NCBI GenBank assembly: GCA_029747015.1
Contig: JAKOGI010000055.1
Span: 682,001 to 746,000 of the forward strand
Origin: Carnegiea gigantea
Taxonomy: Eukaryota > Streptophyta > Magnoliopsida > Caryophyllales > Cactaceae
DNA length: 64,000 nt
Direction: 5' to 3'
In this document: in pieces, positions 35,700 to 47,531 of the stretch
How positions within the stretch are numbered: position 1 is the first letter of the stretch
How the letters are laid out: each line of letters opens with the position of its first letter
Notes under the pieces: model-generated
Database searches by the model: none
What the model was told of the DNA's origin: nothing
What the model saw: the letters and a program-made list of their open reading frames with translations, nothing else
Translations under genes and position numbers: made by a program

Positions 35700-36979
35700 T
35701 GAGTGAGATCCCTCAATGCAGCATGATTTCGGCTTTCAAAACATTCAAGGAAAGCCATAATCATCATCCACAGTTCAAGAAAAGACCCACATTCTGTTTG
35801 AATTCAAAACAGTAGCACCCGGGTTCACTTCAGAAAGGCAAGCCGGTTTTGTTCATCAAGTTACTTGGGCCTCCTTGAGGTTCAAGTTCAATATTTTGGC
35901 ATATTTTAGTTTGTCAGGATTTTAGCTATTAAGACCGGCCAAGAAATTCAATTTAAAGTAGGTATGAAGTGAAGAACAGATGCCATTTTGCAAACTACAC
36001 GGGATTCTGCCTGGTTTCACCCAGTTCTATTTACTTTGCTATTTTAGGCTATCAAAATGTGATTTAACCCTAATTACTTAGTAGGAGGGCTTGTACACAT
36101 CCTAAGGTTTCCCCCCAAGCGAGGAAATTAAGTCTAAATCAATTCAAAGCAAGAGAAATTTGATGCACAAAACTGGTCAAATTCAGTACCTTACACCTGA
36201 TTAGCTATGGTGTTGGTTACCCCTTCTTTTTGCCATCCAATCAAGACCTAACAGCATCATTAGAAGTTCAAAGCAGTTAGGAGCACAATCATAAGTCTTT
36301 TCAGCCTAGCCAAAAGCACTACCATTGGGAATTAAGGCAACAAAGGCAAGTGAGCTTGGATTGGCTAGCTGTAAAGTGCATGTCCCAGCATCTTTTTCTC
36401 TCTCCTCTATGTGCAAGCAGCCTTCTTAAGGCTAACTTAGGAGCTTAGGGATGAGTTTAGTCCATAAGCCTTTCCTTAGCTAGAACTCATTGCTTGCAAT
36501 TAGCTTAGTTAAACATGCTTTATACTTAAACAGAATGTAAGCTAGTTTTAAGCTTAGTTACAGGTTTTCTAATCACAGAGAAAGCTCTAAACCATCTAGA
36601 CAGTGAGGGGGGGGGTGTGCATAAGTAGGCAAGTAGCTATCTCTATAAAGTTAGATTTGAGCTTGAGTTAAAGAAAGTTGAGCTTTGCTTATTTGAGTTT
36701 GTTAAAACACTTTACTTACTTATCCTAGCTTAGGCCGAGTTAGGTGGTGATCAAGTGAGTGTTAACTCTTATTTAGTTGGTATTTCTGTATCCTAATCAA
36801 GCTTAGGCGCCCTAAGCTTATTCTTGATGTGATTTCCGTATCCAGGAATCAGTTTAGATACACTCGATTCCGTCGTCTTTCATTCGGATTCATCCTAATT
36901 CAAGCTTAAGTTGTCTTTGAACTTAGCTAATGTATATTCCCATTTTAAGTGTCAGTTTAATTGGGCCGTGCATACATCA
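35700..36979 (+). repeat. LTR5, 1280 bp
   Basis: Shares CGTCGTCTTTCATTC, TAGTAGGAGGGCTTGTACA and a duplicated GGCGCCCTAAGCTTATTC variant with LTR9. A run of nine G near 36608 replaces the usual AAGGGGGG. Confidence 0.9.
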
Positions 36980-37101
36980 ACTTTGGTATCAGAACTAAGT
37001 TTTTCCTCGGCCTTGAAATCAGCCCATACGTTCCAAAGCAACCTAAAGACATTCCCCCAAACATAATCCCCGAACATAATCTGTTTATATCCAAATCAGT
37101 C

Positions 37102-38834
37102 ATGAGTGCGAGTTTGAGTTTGGAAGGGAAAATCAAAGTTGTTTTGGAGAACAACCAAGCTATTTTAACTTTAAATCAAGAACTTAATGATTCTAATCAA
37201 GAACTAAAATCTCAAAATGAGTACATGAGAAGGCAGCTTGGTGATTTCATGGTGTAAAAACAGAAAGTACTAGCCAGTCCCATCGGTTTTATCCACAGTG
37301 AGGAGGATGAGGCAGCAAGCAACATGAGTTCTTCTAATGAGGAAGAATCAGTAAGGTAGGGAAGACGAGAACAAAGGTAGCCCACTAACTCTAATGATTT
37401 TAGAGTTAAAACCCCTGAATTTGAAGATAAACTTGATCTAGATGAATTTCTAGAATGGTTACGCACAGTCAAATGTATCTTTGAGTGTAGGGATGTTTCT
37501 GAAGATAAGAAAGTCAAGTTGGTTGCTCTTAGGCTTAGGAAGTACGCCTCATTATGGTGGACTAACACATGTGCCGAAAGGGTGAGGAGTAGAAGGAGCA
37601 AAATCAGAACTTGGGAGAAGATAAAAGCTAAGTTAAAGTCACGGTTTCTACCTCAACTTACATCCAAGATAGTTATTCTCAACTCCTAAGCCTAATCTAA
37701 GGTAGCCTCAATGTTGAAGAACACACACGTGAGTTTGAAAAACTCTTGATTAAGTGTGATACTCAGGAACCGAAAGTGTAAACCATAGTTAGGTATTTAG
37801 GAGGCTTTGAACCTAAGTATCCAAATGTGGTGGAATTACAACAATATGCCACTTTTGATGAAGTTTGTGTCTTGGCTCATATGGTTGTGTAACAAATGAA
37901 ATCAAGGCCTTTCAAATGTGAGTTTCTAAAACCCCATCCGAAGATCAACCCTTAAACACGGGGAGCCCCTTTTCTTTCCCCGTACCTACAATACCCCTTC
38001 CTCCCACCCCACAAAAGAGCCAAACTCCACAGTAAAGCCTCCCCCTGTAAAGCATATCCAAACTAGCTCCTTTTGGTATGAGTAGGTGTTTTAAGTGTCA
38101 AGGATTTGGACACATAGCTGCGGACTGCACAAATTGAAGGGTCATTACTTTGGCTAAATGGGAAGTAATAAAGAAGGTAGAGAATAAGGAGGAAAAGAAA
38201 GCTTATTTTGAAGAGAATCTGGAGGAGAACTAAGAAGAAGCTATAGAGAAAGCAGATAAGGGAGAAATGTTAGTTTTAAGAAGAGTATTGAGTTGACAGA
38301 AAGGTGTTAAAGATGAGTGTAAAGGGAAAACATTTTTCACTGTAGGTGCACGGTTCAAGGGAAGGTTTGTTCCATGATTATAGATAGAGGAAGTTGTGCC
38401 AATATTGTTTCTCATAGCATGATTGAGAAACTCGGCTTGCACGTTATAGCCGATCCCCATCCTTACAACATCCAATGACTAAAACCAAGCAACAGATTGT
38501 AAGTTAACTCCCGGGGCCTCATTTCATTCTCTATTGGAAAGAACTACCAATAGGAGTTATGGTGTGATGTGATTCCTATGGATGCATGCCATATCTTACT
38601 CGGAAGGCCGTGAGTGTATGATCAGAAGGTGAAGCATGATGGTTTTCTAAACACATGCTCTCTCTTTAAGGGACGTAAGAAGATTACCTTAGTACCTTTA
38701 TCCCCTTCCCAATGCCACAAAAGTAAACCACCACAGAATCATAAGCATTTGAACCTTTTCTTACTTGTTATGAACCACCATTCAAGGTAAGTACAAAGCT
38801 TTCAAGACCAGAAGAGGATTATTTAGGTGGTTAG
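37102..38834 (+). pseudogene. gag-protease remnant, array unit 5
   Basis: Start ATG intact (37102); the frame is also open upstream through the primer-binding site to 36961. It opens 51 codons (MSASLSLEGKIKVVLEN...) to a TAA at 37255. Markers GAGTACATGAGAAGG and a 1-base loss (CTACCTCAACTTACATCC) link it to unit 9. This unit has the only intact knuckle in the array, CFKCQGFGHIAADC near 38091-38132, but the next codons include CGA to TGA. Protease site DRGSC (38383). GRPW stop is present. Confidence 0.85.
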
Positions 38835-38923
38835 CAATATTTCAGCCTGGCCGATTTAAGTTCATACTTGGTAGGTGATTATCTAGTGAATTTGAGGGAA
38901 AATTCTCTTCAACAAGGGGAGGA

Positions 38924-39012
38924 TTAGGGAGATCCCTCAATACAGCATGATTTAGGCTTTGGAAACATTCAAGGAAAGCCATAATCATCATCCAAAGTTG
39001 ACATGCGTTCCC
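38924..39012 (+). repeat. LTR6, 5' end only; rest deleted
   Basis: About 85 bp of LTR (TTAGGGAGATCCCTCA ... CCAAAGTTGACATGCGTT) run directly into the leader sequence CCCCCAAGCACAATC that normally follows the primer-binding site. About 1.2 kb of LTR plus the PBS are missing. The junction lies at CGTT, present on both sides in intact copies. The AAAGTTGACATGCGTT variant is shared only with LTR10. Confidence 0.88.
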
Positions 39013-39057
39013 CCAAGCACAATCACTGAACACAATCCGTTTATATCTAAATCAGCC

Positions 39058-40773
39058 ATGAGTGTGATTATGAGCTTGAAAGAGAAAACTGAAGCTATTT
39101 TGGAGAACAACTAAGCTATTTCAACTTTAAATCAAGGACATAAAGATCGTAATCAAGAACTCCAAGCTTAAAATGAATACTTGAGAAGGCAGCTTGGTGA
39201 TTTCATGAAGCAAAAATAGAAAGTGCTAGCTAGTCCCACCGGTTCCATCCATGGTGAGGAGGATGAGGCAGCAAGCAACCTCATGAGTTCTTCTAATGAA
39301 GAAGAACCATTAAGGAGGGGAAGAAGAGAACAAAGGCAGCCTACTAACTCTAATGATTTTAGAGTTGAAATCCCTGAATTTGAAGGTAAACTTGATCCAG
39401 ATGAATTTCTTGAATGGTTACACACAGTTGAACACATCTTTGAGAATAAGGATGTTTCTAAAGAGAAGAAAGTCAAGTTGGTTGCGCCTTATTATGGTGG
39501 ACTAAAATATGTGCCGAAAGAGTCAGGAGTAGAAATAACAAAATCAGAACTTGGGAGAAGATGAAAGCTAAGTTAAAGTTAGGGTTTTTACCCCCAAATT
39601 ACATCTGAGATAGTTATTCTCAAATCAAAAACCTAATCCAAGGTAGACTCAATGTTGAAGAATACACACGTGAATTTGGGAAACTCTTGATTAGGTGTGA
39701 TATTCAAGAACCAGAAGAGAAAACCATCGTTGGGCACTTAGGAGGTCTTGAGCCCAAGTGTGCTAATGTGGTTGAATTATAACAATATGCCATTTTTGAT
39801 GAAGTTTGTGTGTTCACTGATAAGGTTGAGCAACAAATGAAATCAAGGCCTTTGAAATGTGAGTTTCCAAAATCCTATCCTATGATCAACCCTTTAACAA
39901 GGTGAGCCCCATTTCTTTCCCCACACCCATGGCACCCTTTCCTTCCACCCCACAAAAGAGCCAAACTCCATGGCAAAGCCTACCCCAACCAAGCATATCC
40001 AAACAAACTCCTTTTAGCACTAGTAGGTGTTGTAAGTGTCAAGGACTTAGATAGATAGTTGTGGGCTGCACAAACCGAAGGGTCATTACTTTGGCCGAAT
40101 GGGAAGCAGTAATGTAGAAAGAGAATGACGAGGAAAAGGAAGCTTATTTTGAGGAGAATCAAGAGGAGGACCAAGAAGAACCTGAGGAGAAAGTCGACAA
40201 GGGAGAAATGTTGGTTTTGAGAGGAGTATTGGGTGGCCAGAAAGGTGTTAAAGTTGAGCAAAGGGAAAACATTTTTCATTTTAGGTTCATGGTTCAAGGG
40301 AGGGTTTGTTCCATCATTATAGATGGAGGGAGTTATGCCAATATTGTTTTTCTTAGCATTATTAAGAAACTAGGCTTGTAAGCTATAGCCCATCCCCATC
40401 CTTGCAACATCCAATGGCTAAACCAAAGCAAGGGATTGGAAATTAACTCCCGGTGCCTCATTTCATTCTACATTGGAAAGAACTGCCAAGAGGAGTTATG
40501 GTGTGACATGATTCCCATAGATGCATGCCACATCTTACTAGGAAGGCCATGAATGTATGATCAGAAGGTGATGTATGATGGTTTTCTGAACACATGCTCT
40601 CTCTTTAATGGAGGTAAGAAGATCACCTTACTGCCTTTATCCCCTTCCCAACGCCACAACAACAAATCACAACAGAATCATAAGCATTTGAACCTTTTCT
40701 TGCTTGTTATGAACCACCATTCAAGGTAAGTACAAAGCTTTGAAGACCAGATGAGGCTTATTTGGGTGGTTAG
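39058..40773 (+). pseudogene. gag-protease remnant, array unit 6
   Basis: Start ATG intact but AAC-TAA stops it about 20 codons on. The best-kept part is 39223-39564, 113 codons with the acidic EEDEAAS segment, RRGRREQRQPT and FEGKLDPDEFLEWLHTVEHIFE, ending out of frame after the same 19-bp deletion as unit 3. The knuckle is CCKCQGLR-stop. The protease keeps DGGSY at 40322. GRPW stop present. Having lost PBS and most of the upstream LTR, this unit could not be reverse-transcribed on its own. Confidence 0.85.
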
Positions 40774-40862
40774 CAATATTTCGGCTTGACGGATTTAAGT
40801 TCATAGTTGGCGGGTGATTATCCAGCAAATTTGAGGGCAAATTCTCTTCAACAAGAGGAGTG

Positions 40863-42141
40863 TGAGGGAGATTCTTCAATTTAGCATATTTAAGCTTTCA
40901 AAACATTCAAGGAAAGCCATAATTATCATCCAAAGTTCAAGAAAAGACCTACATTTTGTTAGGGTTCAAAATAGTAGCACCCAGGTTCACTTCAGCAAAG
41001 CAACACGATTTTGTTCATCAAGTTACTCAGGCCTCCTTAGGTTTAAGTCCAATATTTTGGCATATTTTGGTTCCTCAAGATGTTAGCTATCAAGACCAGC
41101 TAAGAAGTTCAAGTTAAAGTAGGTACGAAGTGAAGAGCCAAGGCTATTTTGCAAACTGCGCTAGATTCTGCCCGGTTTTGCTCGGTTTTGTTTACTTTGC
41201 TATTTTAGGCCATCAAAATGAGATTTAACCCTAATTTCTTGATAGGGGGGCTTGTAAACATCCTGTGGTTTCCCCTTAAGCAAGGAAATCAAGTCTAAGT
41301 CAATTCCAAGCAAGAGAAATTTGATGCATAAAACCGGCCAAATTAGGTACCTTGCACCCGGTTGGCTGTGATGTTGGTTACACCTTCTTTTTTCCATTCA
41401 ATCAAGGCCTAGCAGCATCATTAGAAGTTAAAAACAGTTAGGAGCACAATTATAAGCCTTTTTAGCCTAGCCAAAAGCACTACCAATGGGAATCAAGGCA
41501 ATAAAGGCAAGTGAGCTTGGATTAGCTAGCTGTAAAGTGCATGTCCCAGCATCCTTTTTCTCTATCCTCCCTGTGCAGGCAGCCTTCTTAAGGATAATTT
41601 AGGAGATTAGGGATGAGTTTAGTCCTTAATCTTTTGCTTAGCTAGACTTATTGCGTGCAATTAGCTTAGTTAAACATGCTTTGTACTTAAACAAAATGTA
41701 AGCTAGTTTAAGCTTAGTTGGGGGTTTTCTAATCATGAAGAAACCTCTAAACCGTCTAGGCAACCAAGGGGGGGACGTGTGTAAGCAGGCAAGTAGCTCT
41801 CGCTGTAAAATTAGATTTGAGCTTGAGTTAAGGAAAGTTAAGCTTTGCTTCTTTGAGTTTGTTAAAACACTTCACTTATACTTATCCTAGCTTAGGCCGA
41901 GTTAGATGGTAATCAAGTGAGTCTTAACTCTTATTAAGTTGTGTTTCTACATCCTGATCAAAGTCAATGGCCCTAAGCTTTTTCTTGGTGGTGATTTCTG
42001 CATCCAAGAATCAATTTATATACACTCTACTCTGTCATCTCTCATTCAGATTCATTCTAATTCAAGACTAAGTTCTCTTTGAACTGAGCTAACATACATT
42101 CGCCCTATGAGTGTGAGTTGAATTGGGCCGTGCATAAATCA
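40863..42141 (+). repeat. LTR7, 1279 bp
   Basis: Starts TGAGGGAGATTCTTCA; the inverted-repeat arm is partly decayed. Ends GCATAAATCA before a good primer-binding site at 42146-42157. Confidence 0.88.
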
Positions 42142-42262
42142 ACCTTGGTATCAGAGCTATGTTTCTCCTTGGCCTTGAAACCAGCCTATAGGTTCCAAAA
42201 CAGCCTAAAGACGTTCCTCCAAACACAATCCTTGAATATAATTTGTTTACATCCAAATCCAC

Positions 42263-45200
42263 CATGAGTGTGACTATGGGTTTGAAAGAGAAAATTGAAA
42301 CTGTTTTGATGAACAACTGAGCTATTTCAACTTTAAATTAAGAACATAAAGATTCTAATCAAGAATGCAAATCTCAAAGGGAGGATTTGAGAAGGCAGCT
42401 TGGTGATTTCATAAAGCAAAAACAGAAAGTGCTAGCTAGTCCCACCGGTTCTATCCACGGTGAGGAGAATGAGGCAGCAAGCAACATGAGTTCTTCTAAT
42501 GAGGAAGAACCATATAGGAGGGGAATAAGATAACAAAGGCAGCCCACTAACTCAAATGATTTTAGAGTTGAAACCCCTGAATTTGAAGGTAAACTTAATC
42601 TAGATGAATTTCTAAAATGGTTACACACAGTCGAACGAATCTTTGAGCATAAGGATGTTTCTAAAGATAAGAAAGTCAGGTTGGTTGCTCTAAGGCCGAG
42701 GAAGTACGCCTTATTATGGTGGACTAACATATGTGTCGAAAGAGTGAGGAGTAAAAGAAGCAAAACCAGAACTTGGGAGAAGATGAAAGCCAAGTTAAAG
42801 TCATGGTTTCTACCCCAACTGACATCCAAGGTAGTTATTCTCAACTCCATAACCTAATCCAAGGCAGCCTTTCAAACCTGAGTTTCTAAAACCCCCATCC
42901 CAGGATCAACCCTTTAACAAGGGGAGCCCTACTTTTTTCCCCACACCTATAATACACCTTCCTTCCTGTAGAGCTTATCGTAGAGCTATAAATTAAACCA
43001 CTACTTTTATTTATAAATAGGATTTATAGCATAGGAAAGTAGGGATCGATCCCATGAGAAAAGATTTTGATAGTAAGCTAGCTTAAGTCTAATTGAATTT
43101 ACTACTTTAATTTATTTTACTTTCTCTTTATATTACTGAAACAAATCAAATTAAACAAGTAAAAATCTGAAAAAATTACTTAATATTGCCCCTAGATATT
43201 CTAAATTTAATTCTGGAAATAAAAACGGTAAATAGCTATCCTAAATATTCTGGAAAAATATAAACAGAAATAATCACACAATATTGTACTAAAACTTAAA
43301 ACAGAAAATAGCAAGCAGAAAATTGATATTAAAAATCAAAGAAAGTAATCTAAATTAATATTCTACAAGTTTATAACTTTATATCTCCAAAATTATATGT
43401 AATTAAATTCAGAAAAATTAAAACAGAAAATTAACTACAGAAAATTAAAATAGAAAATAAAATCTGAAGTTGGAGAAATAATAAACTGTACTAATATAAA
43501 TACGAAAATAAATAAATAAAAAAGTACCCAGATTTTAGAATATAATTTTTTTGGACTTAATAAAACCCTAAAAACATAAAATAAAAATTAAAACCATAAT
43601 TTTCAGGTTTATTAAAATAAAAACCTTCACATATCCAATTCACGAAATAATTCTGAAAAATTATCAAATAATTTCCGAATATTCTAAAATTAAGTAGAAG
43701 TAGATTAGGATACTATACAAACCCTAAAATGGAATAAAACACGAAAAAATACAAAAGGGACTAGTTTTAGCCTAATTTCTAACAAACCGATAAATAAATG
43801 GCAAAACAAAATAGAAAAGAAATCTGAAAATTATCATCACACTAAAAATCAAAATATAACTAATCTAAAATCGCTACGACACTCTTGAAAGACTATCTTT
43901 TGGGGGGCTAAATGAAATTTATATTAATGCTTTTAAATTTAAGAATTAAAATTGATAAACTAAAGAAATTAACTAAAAAGTAACAAATAGTTATCAAAGT
44001 TACCAAATTTATGAAAAATACTTAGCATAATCTATATCCACTATGCAAATTAATATTTATCATTAACACACAAATCGATTTATCCATGAGTTAGACTGTA
44101 GAAGGCACTCACCAGCAGATCTTCCCCATTTTTCCTTATATTATAGTTTATTTAGGTCAAGCCCTACTATAAACCCTACTAGTTTTGATAATCCTAACAC
44201 CAGCGCAAGAATTTAATCAAACTAGAGTATTATGTGTTAGAAAAACTTTATCTAATGCCTTGTAACCGATTTACCAGCAAATTGATTTAATAAAGGTCTA
44301 TAATGATTATCTAACTAAAAGAGATGTGTTTGAGCCATCCATGATCAATTGGGGTGATACTAATGCCTAAAGGACTATAACTTTTATGTATTAAAGTCTT
44401 TTAAACTATTATATAAATTCGTATTAAACTAATTAGCATGCATTCTAATTAATCTAATGTGAATATAATAAACAATAAATACTAATCGTTATAGAATCAT
44501 GGAATAAAAATCAACTAGACAATAAAGCATAAAACTTGTTTCAAAATAATTAATTTAGCATGGTTTCAAATAGATTATACTAAGTATAAGAAAATTACTC
44601 ACTCATATTTGAAATTAAATTACACAATTTACCCAAATACTTCATGTTTAATAACTAAACTTATAAAATAAAAGGAAAAAAAAACAAACGAAAACAATAT
44701 TACTTGATAATATTGTGGAAACCGTTGATGGTGATGATGAACGATGATGATGTGTGCCAGTGATGATGATATTTAGGTGAAGAAGGGTGGCGCGAGATGA
44801 TGAGAGAAGTGGTGCTGCGTGAGATGTGGGTGAGGTCAGTAGATTTAAAGGGGAAGATGTAGCTTTTTTTTTAATTTTTTAATAGTATTATTCTACTAGG
44901 GTTTTCTTCTTTGGACTCCTTCTCTTCCAAGTCTTCTAATTTCTCTTCAATTAGGAGTAGTAATCCAAGCCCAAATAAATCCTTGTGAAATATATTTCTC
45001 ATAAATTATTATTTTTTGGACCGACTTGATAAATTCGCTTATAAAATCTTTCAGTAAATAAAACCCAAATTTCGGCGTCTTCTCTTCTCCTCTTTCTTTA
45101 TTAATGCTTAACCTAAAAAAATATATAAAATAAAGTAAATTAGACAAAACAATATATATAATATAATCAAATTAATTATTAAAAACATGCATGAATTATG

Positions 45201-46046
45201 ACTCAACACTTCCACCCCATAAAAGAGCCAAACTCCACAGCAAAGCCTACACCTATAAAGCATGTCCAAACCAACTCCTTTTGGCACTAGTAGGTGTTTT
45301 AAGTGTCAAGGATTTGGACAAATAGCTGCAGACTGCACAAATTGAAGGGCCATTACTTTGGCCAAATGGGAAGCAGTAAAGAAGGAAGAGAGTGAGGAGG
45401 AAAAGAAAGCTTATTTTGATGAGAATCAGGAGGAGAACCCAATAGAAGTTATAGAGAAAGCCGATGAAGGAGAAATGTTGGGTTTGAGAAGAGCATTGAG
45501 TGGCCAGAAAGGTGTTAAAGATGGGCAAAGGGAAAACATTTTTCATTCCAGGTGCTCGGTTTAAGGGAAGGTTTGTTCCATGATTATAGATGGACGAAGT
45601 TGTGCCAATATTATTTCTCTTAGCATGATTGAGAAACTAGGCTTGCAAGCTATAACCCATCCCCATCCTTACAACATCTAATGCCTAAACCAAAGCAAGG
45701 GATTGCAAGTTAACTCCCAGTGCCTCATTTCACTCTCCATTGGGAAGAACTACCAAGCGAAGTTATGGTGTGACGTGATTCCCATGGATGCAGGTCGTAT
45801 CTTACTAGGAAGGCTGTGAATGTATGATCACAAAGTGATGCATGATGGTTTTGTAAACACATACTCTCTTTTTAAGGCAGGTAAGAAGATCACCTTAGTA
45901 CTTTTATCCCCTTCCCAACGCTAAAAAATTAAACCACAACATAACCATAAGCATTTGAATCTTTTCCTATCATTATGAACCACTACTTTCTGTTCAAGGT
46001 AAGTACAAAGCTTTCAAGACCAAAAAAATCTTATTTTGGTGGTTAG
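42263..46046 (+). pseudogene. gag-protease remnant, array unit 7, split by an insertion
   Basis: Start ATG intact; AAC-TGA stops it early. The Retrotrans_gag part is readable to about 42870, where about 270 bp are missing: GGCAGCC runs straight into TTTCAAACCTGAG, with GCCT at both original edges. A 2.24-kb insertion follows at 42967-45208. Beyond it the knuckle reads CFKCQGFGQIAADC (His to Gln) then TGA, with an open linker at 45358-45564. Protease site DGRSC (45589). GCATGTCCAAACC and TTATAGAGAAAGCC tie this half to unit 3. GRPW stop present. Confidence 0.83.
42967..45208. mobile_element. 2.24-kb non-coding TG...CA insertion (solo-LTR-like)
   Basis: The element starts TGTAGAGCTTATC and ends GACTCAACA. 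It is flanked on both sides by CTTCC (42962-42966 and 45209-45213). Removing it restores the unit 7 sequence exactly. TG...CA ends plus a 5-bp duplication fit an LTR retrotransposon product; since there is no internal domain, a solo LTR is the best reading, with a LARD-like non-coding element as the alternative. It is very AT-rich, with one GATGATGAT-rich patch near 44730-44770. The family is unknown to me and orientation cannot be set. Confidence 0.75.
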
Positions 46047-46134
46047 CAATATTTTAGCCGGACAGATTTAAGTTCATACTTGGCAGGTGATTATCTAGTG
46101 AATTCGAGGGAGAATTCTCTTTAACAAGGGAGGA

Positions 46135-47409
46135 TAAGGGAGATCCCTCAATATAGCATCATGTAGGCTTTCAAAACATTTAAGAAATGCCATAATCTTC
46201 GTCCAAATTTTAAGAAAACACCTATGTTTTGTTAGGGTTCACAACAGTAGCACCCGGGTTCACTTCAGCAAAACAAACTGGTTTTGTTCATCAAGTTACT
46301 TAGACCTTGTTGAGGTTTCAGTCCAATATTTTTGCATATTTTGGTTCCCTAAGATGTTAGCTATTAGGACTGGCTAAGAAATTCATGTTAAATCAGGTGC
46401 AAAGTGAAGAACCAAGGCCATTTTGAAAACTGCATTGGATTTTGCCCGGTTCTGCCGGGTTCTATTAACTTTGCTATTTTAGGCCATCAAAATGTGATTT
46501 TACCCTGATTTCTTACTAGGCAGGCTTCTACATGTGCTGGGGGTTCCCCCCAAGAAACGACATCAAGTCTAAGTCAATTCAAAGCAAGAGAAATTTGATG
46601 CATAAAACTGGCCAAATATGATACCTTGCAGCTAGTAATCTGTGATGTTGTTTACTCCTTTTTTTTGCCATCCAATCAGGACATATCATCATTAGAAGCT
46701 AAAAGCAGTTAGGAGCCCAATCATAAGCCATTTCAGTCTAGCCAAAAGCACTACCAATGGGAATCGAGGCAACAAAGGCAAGTGAGCTTGGATTGGCTAG
46801 CTGTAAAGTGCATGTGCCACCATCCTTTTTCTCAGTTCTCCATTTGCAAGCAGCCTTTTTCAGGCTAATTTAGGAGCTTAGGGATGAGTTTAGCCCTTAA
46901 TCTTTTGCTTAGCTAGACTCATTGCTTGCAATTAGCTAAGTTAAACATGCTTTGTACTTAAACAGAATGTAAGCTAGTTTTAAGCTTAGTTAGAGGATTC
47001 CTAATCATGAAGAAACCTCTAAACTGTCTAGGTAGCCAAGGGGGGATGTGTATAAGTAGGCAAGTGGCTCTCTTTGTAAAATTAGATTTGAACTTGAGTT
47101 AAAGAAAGTTGAGCTTTGTTCCTTTAAGTTTGTTAAGACACTTTGCTTGCTTATCCTAGCTTAAGCCGAGTTGGATGGTGATCAAGTGAATGTTAACTCT
47201 TTTTTAGGTGGTCTTTCTATATCCTAATTAAGGTTAAGGCCCTTCTCTTGTTCTTGGTGGTGTTTTCTATATCCAAGAATCAGTTTGATACACTCCGTTC
47301 TGTCATCTTTCATTCGGATTCATCCAAATTTAAGCTTAAGTTCTCTTTGAACTTAGCTAACTTGCATTCCCCTTTAGGGTGTGAGTTGAATTAGGCCATA
47401 CATACATCA
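46135..47409 (+). repeat. LTR8, 1275 bp
   Basis: Shares GGCTTCTACATGTGCTG, GATGTTGTTTACTCC and GTGAATGTTAACTCTTTTTT with LTR4. Start has decayed to TAAGGGAGATCCCTCA. The PBS that follows has one change (TGGCATCAGAGC). Confidence 0.9.
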
Positions 47410-47531
47410 ACTTTGGCATCAGAGCTAAGTCTCTCCTAAGCCCTGAAACCAGCCCACACGTTCCAAACAACATAAACACGGTCCCCCAAACATGGTCCCC
47501 CAAACACAATCAGTTTACATCCAAATCCGCC

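Noticed and set aside
40862..41086. Open frame of 74 codons at the start of LTR7, and the related frame at 52571-52840
   Set aside because: The first lies wholly in LTR sequence and is in the wrong frame for the pol tail; the second spans the C/D junction and so is a composite created by the insertion.
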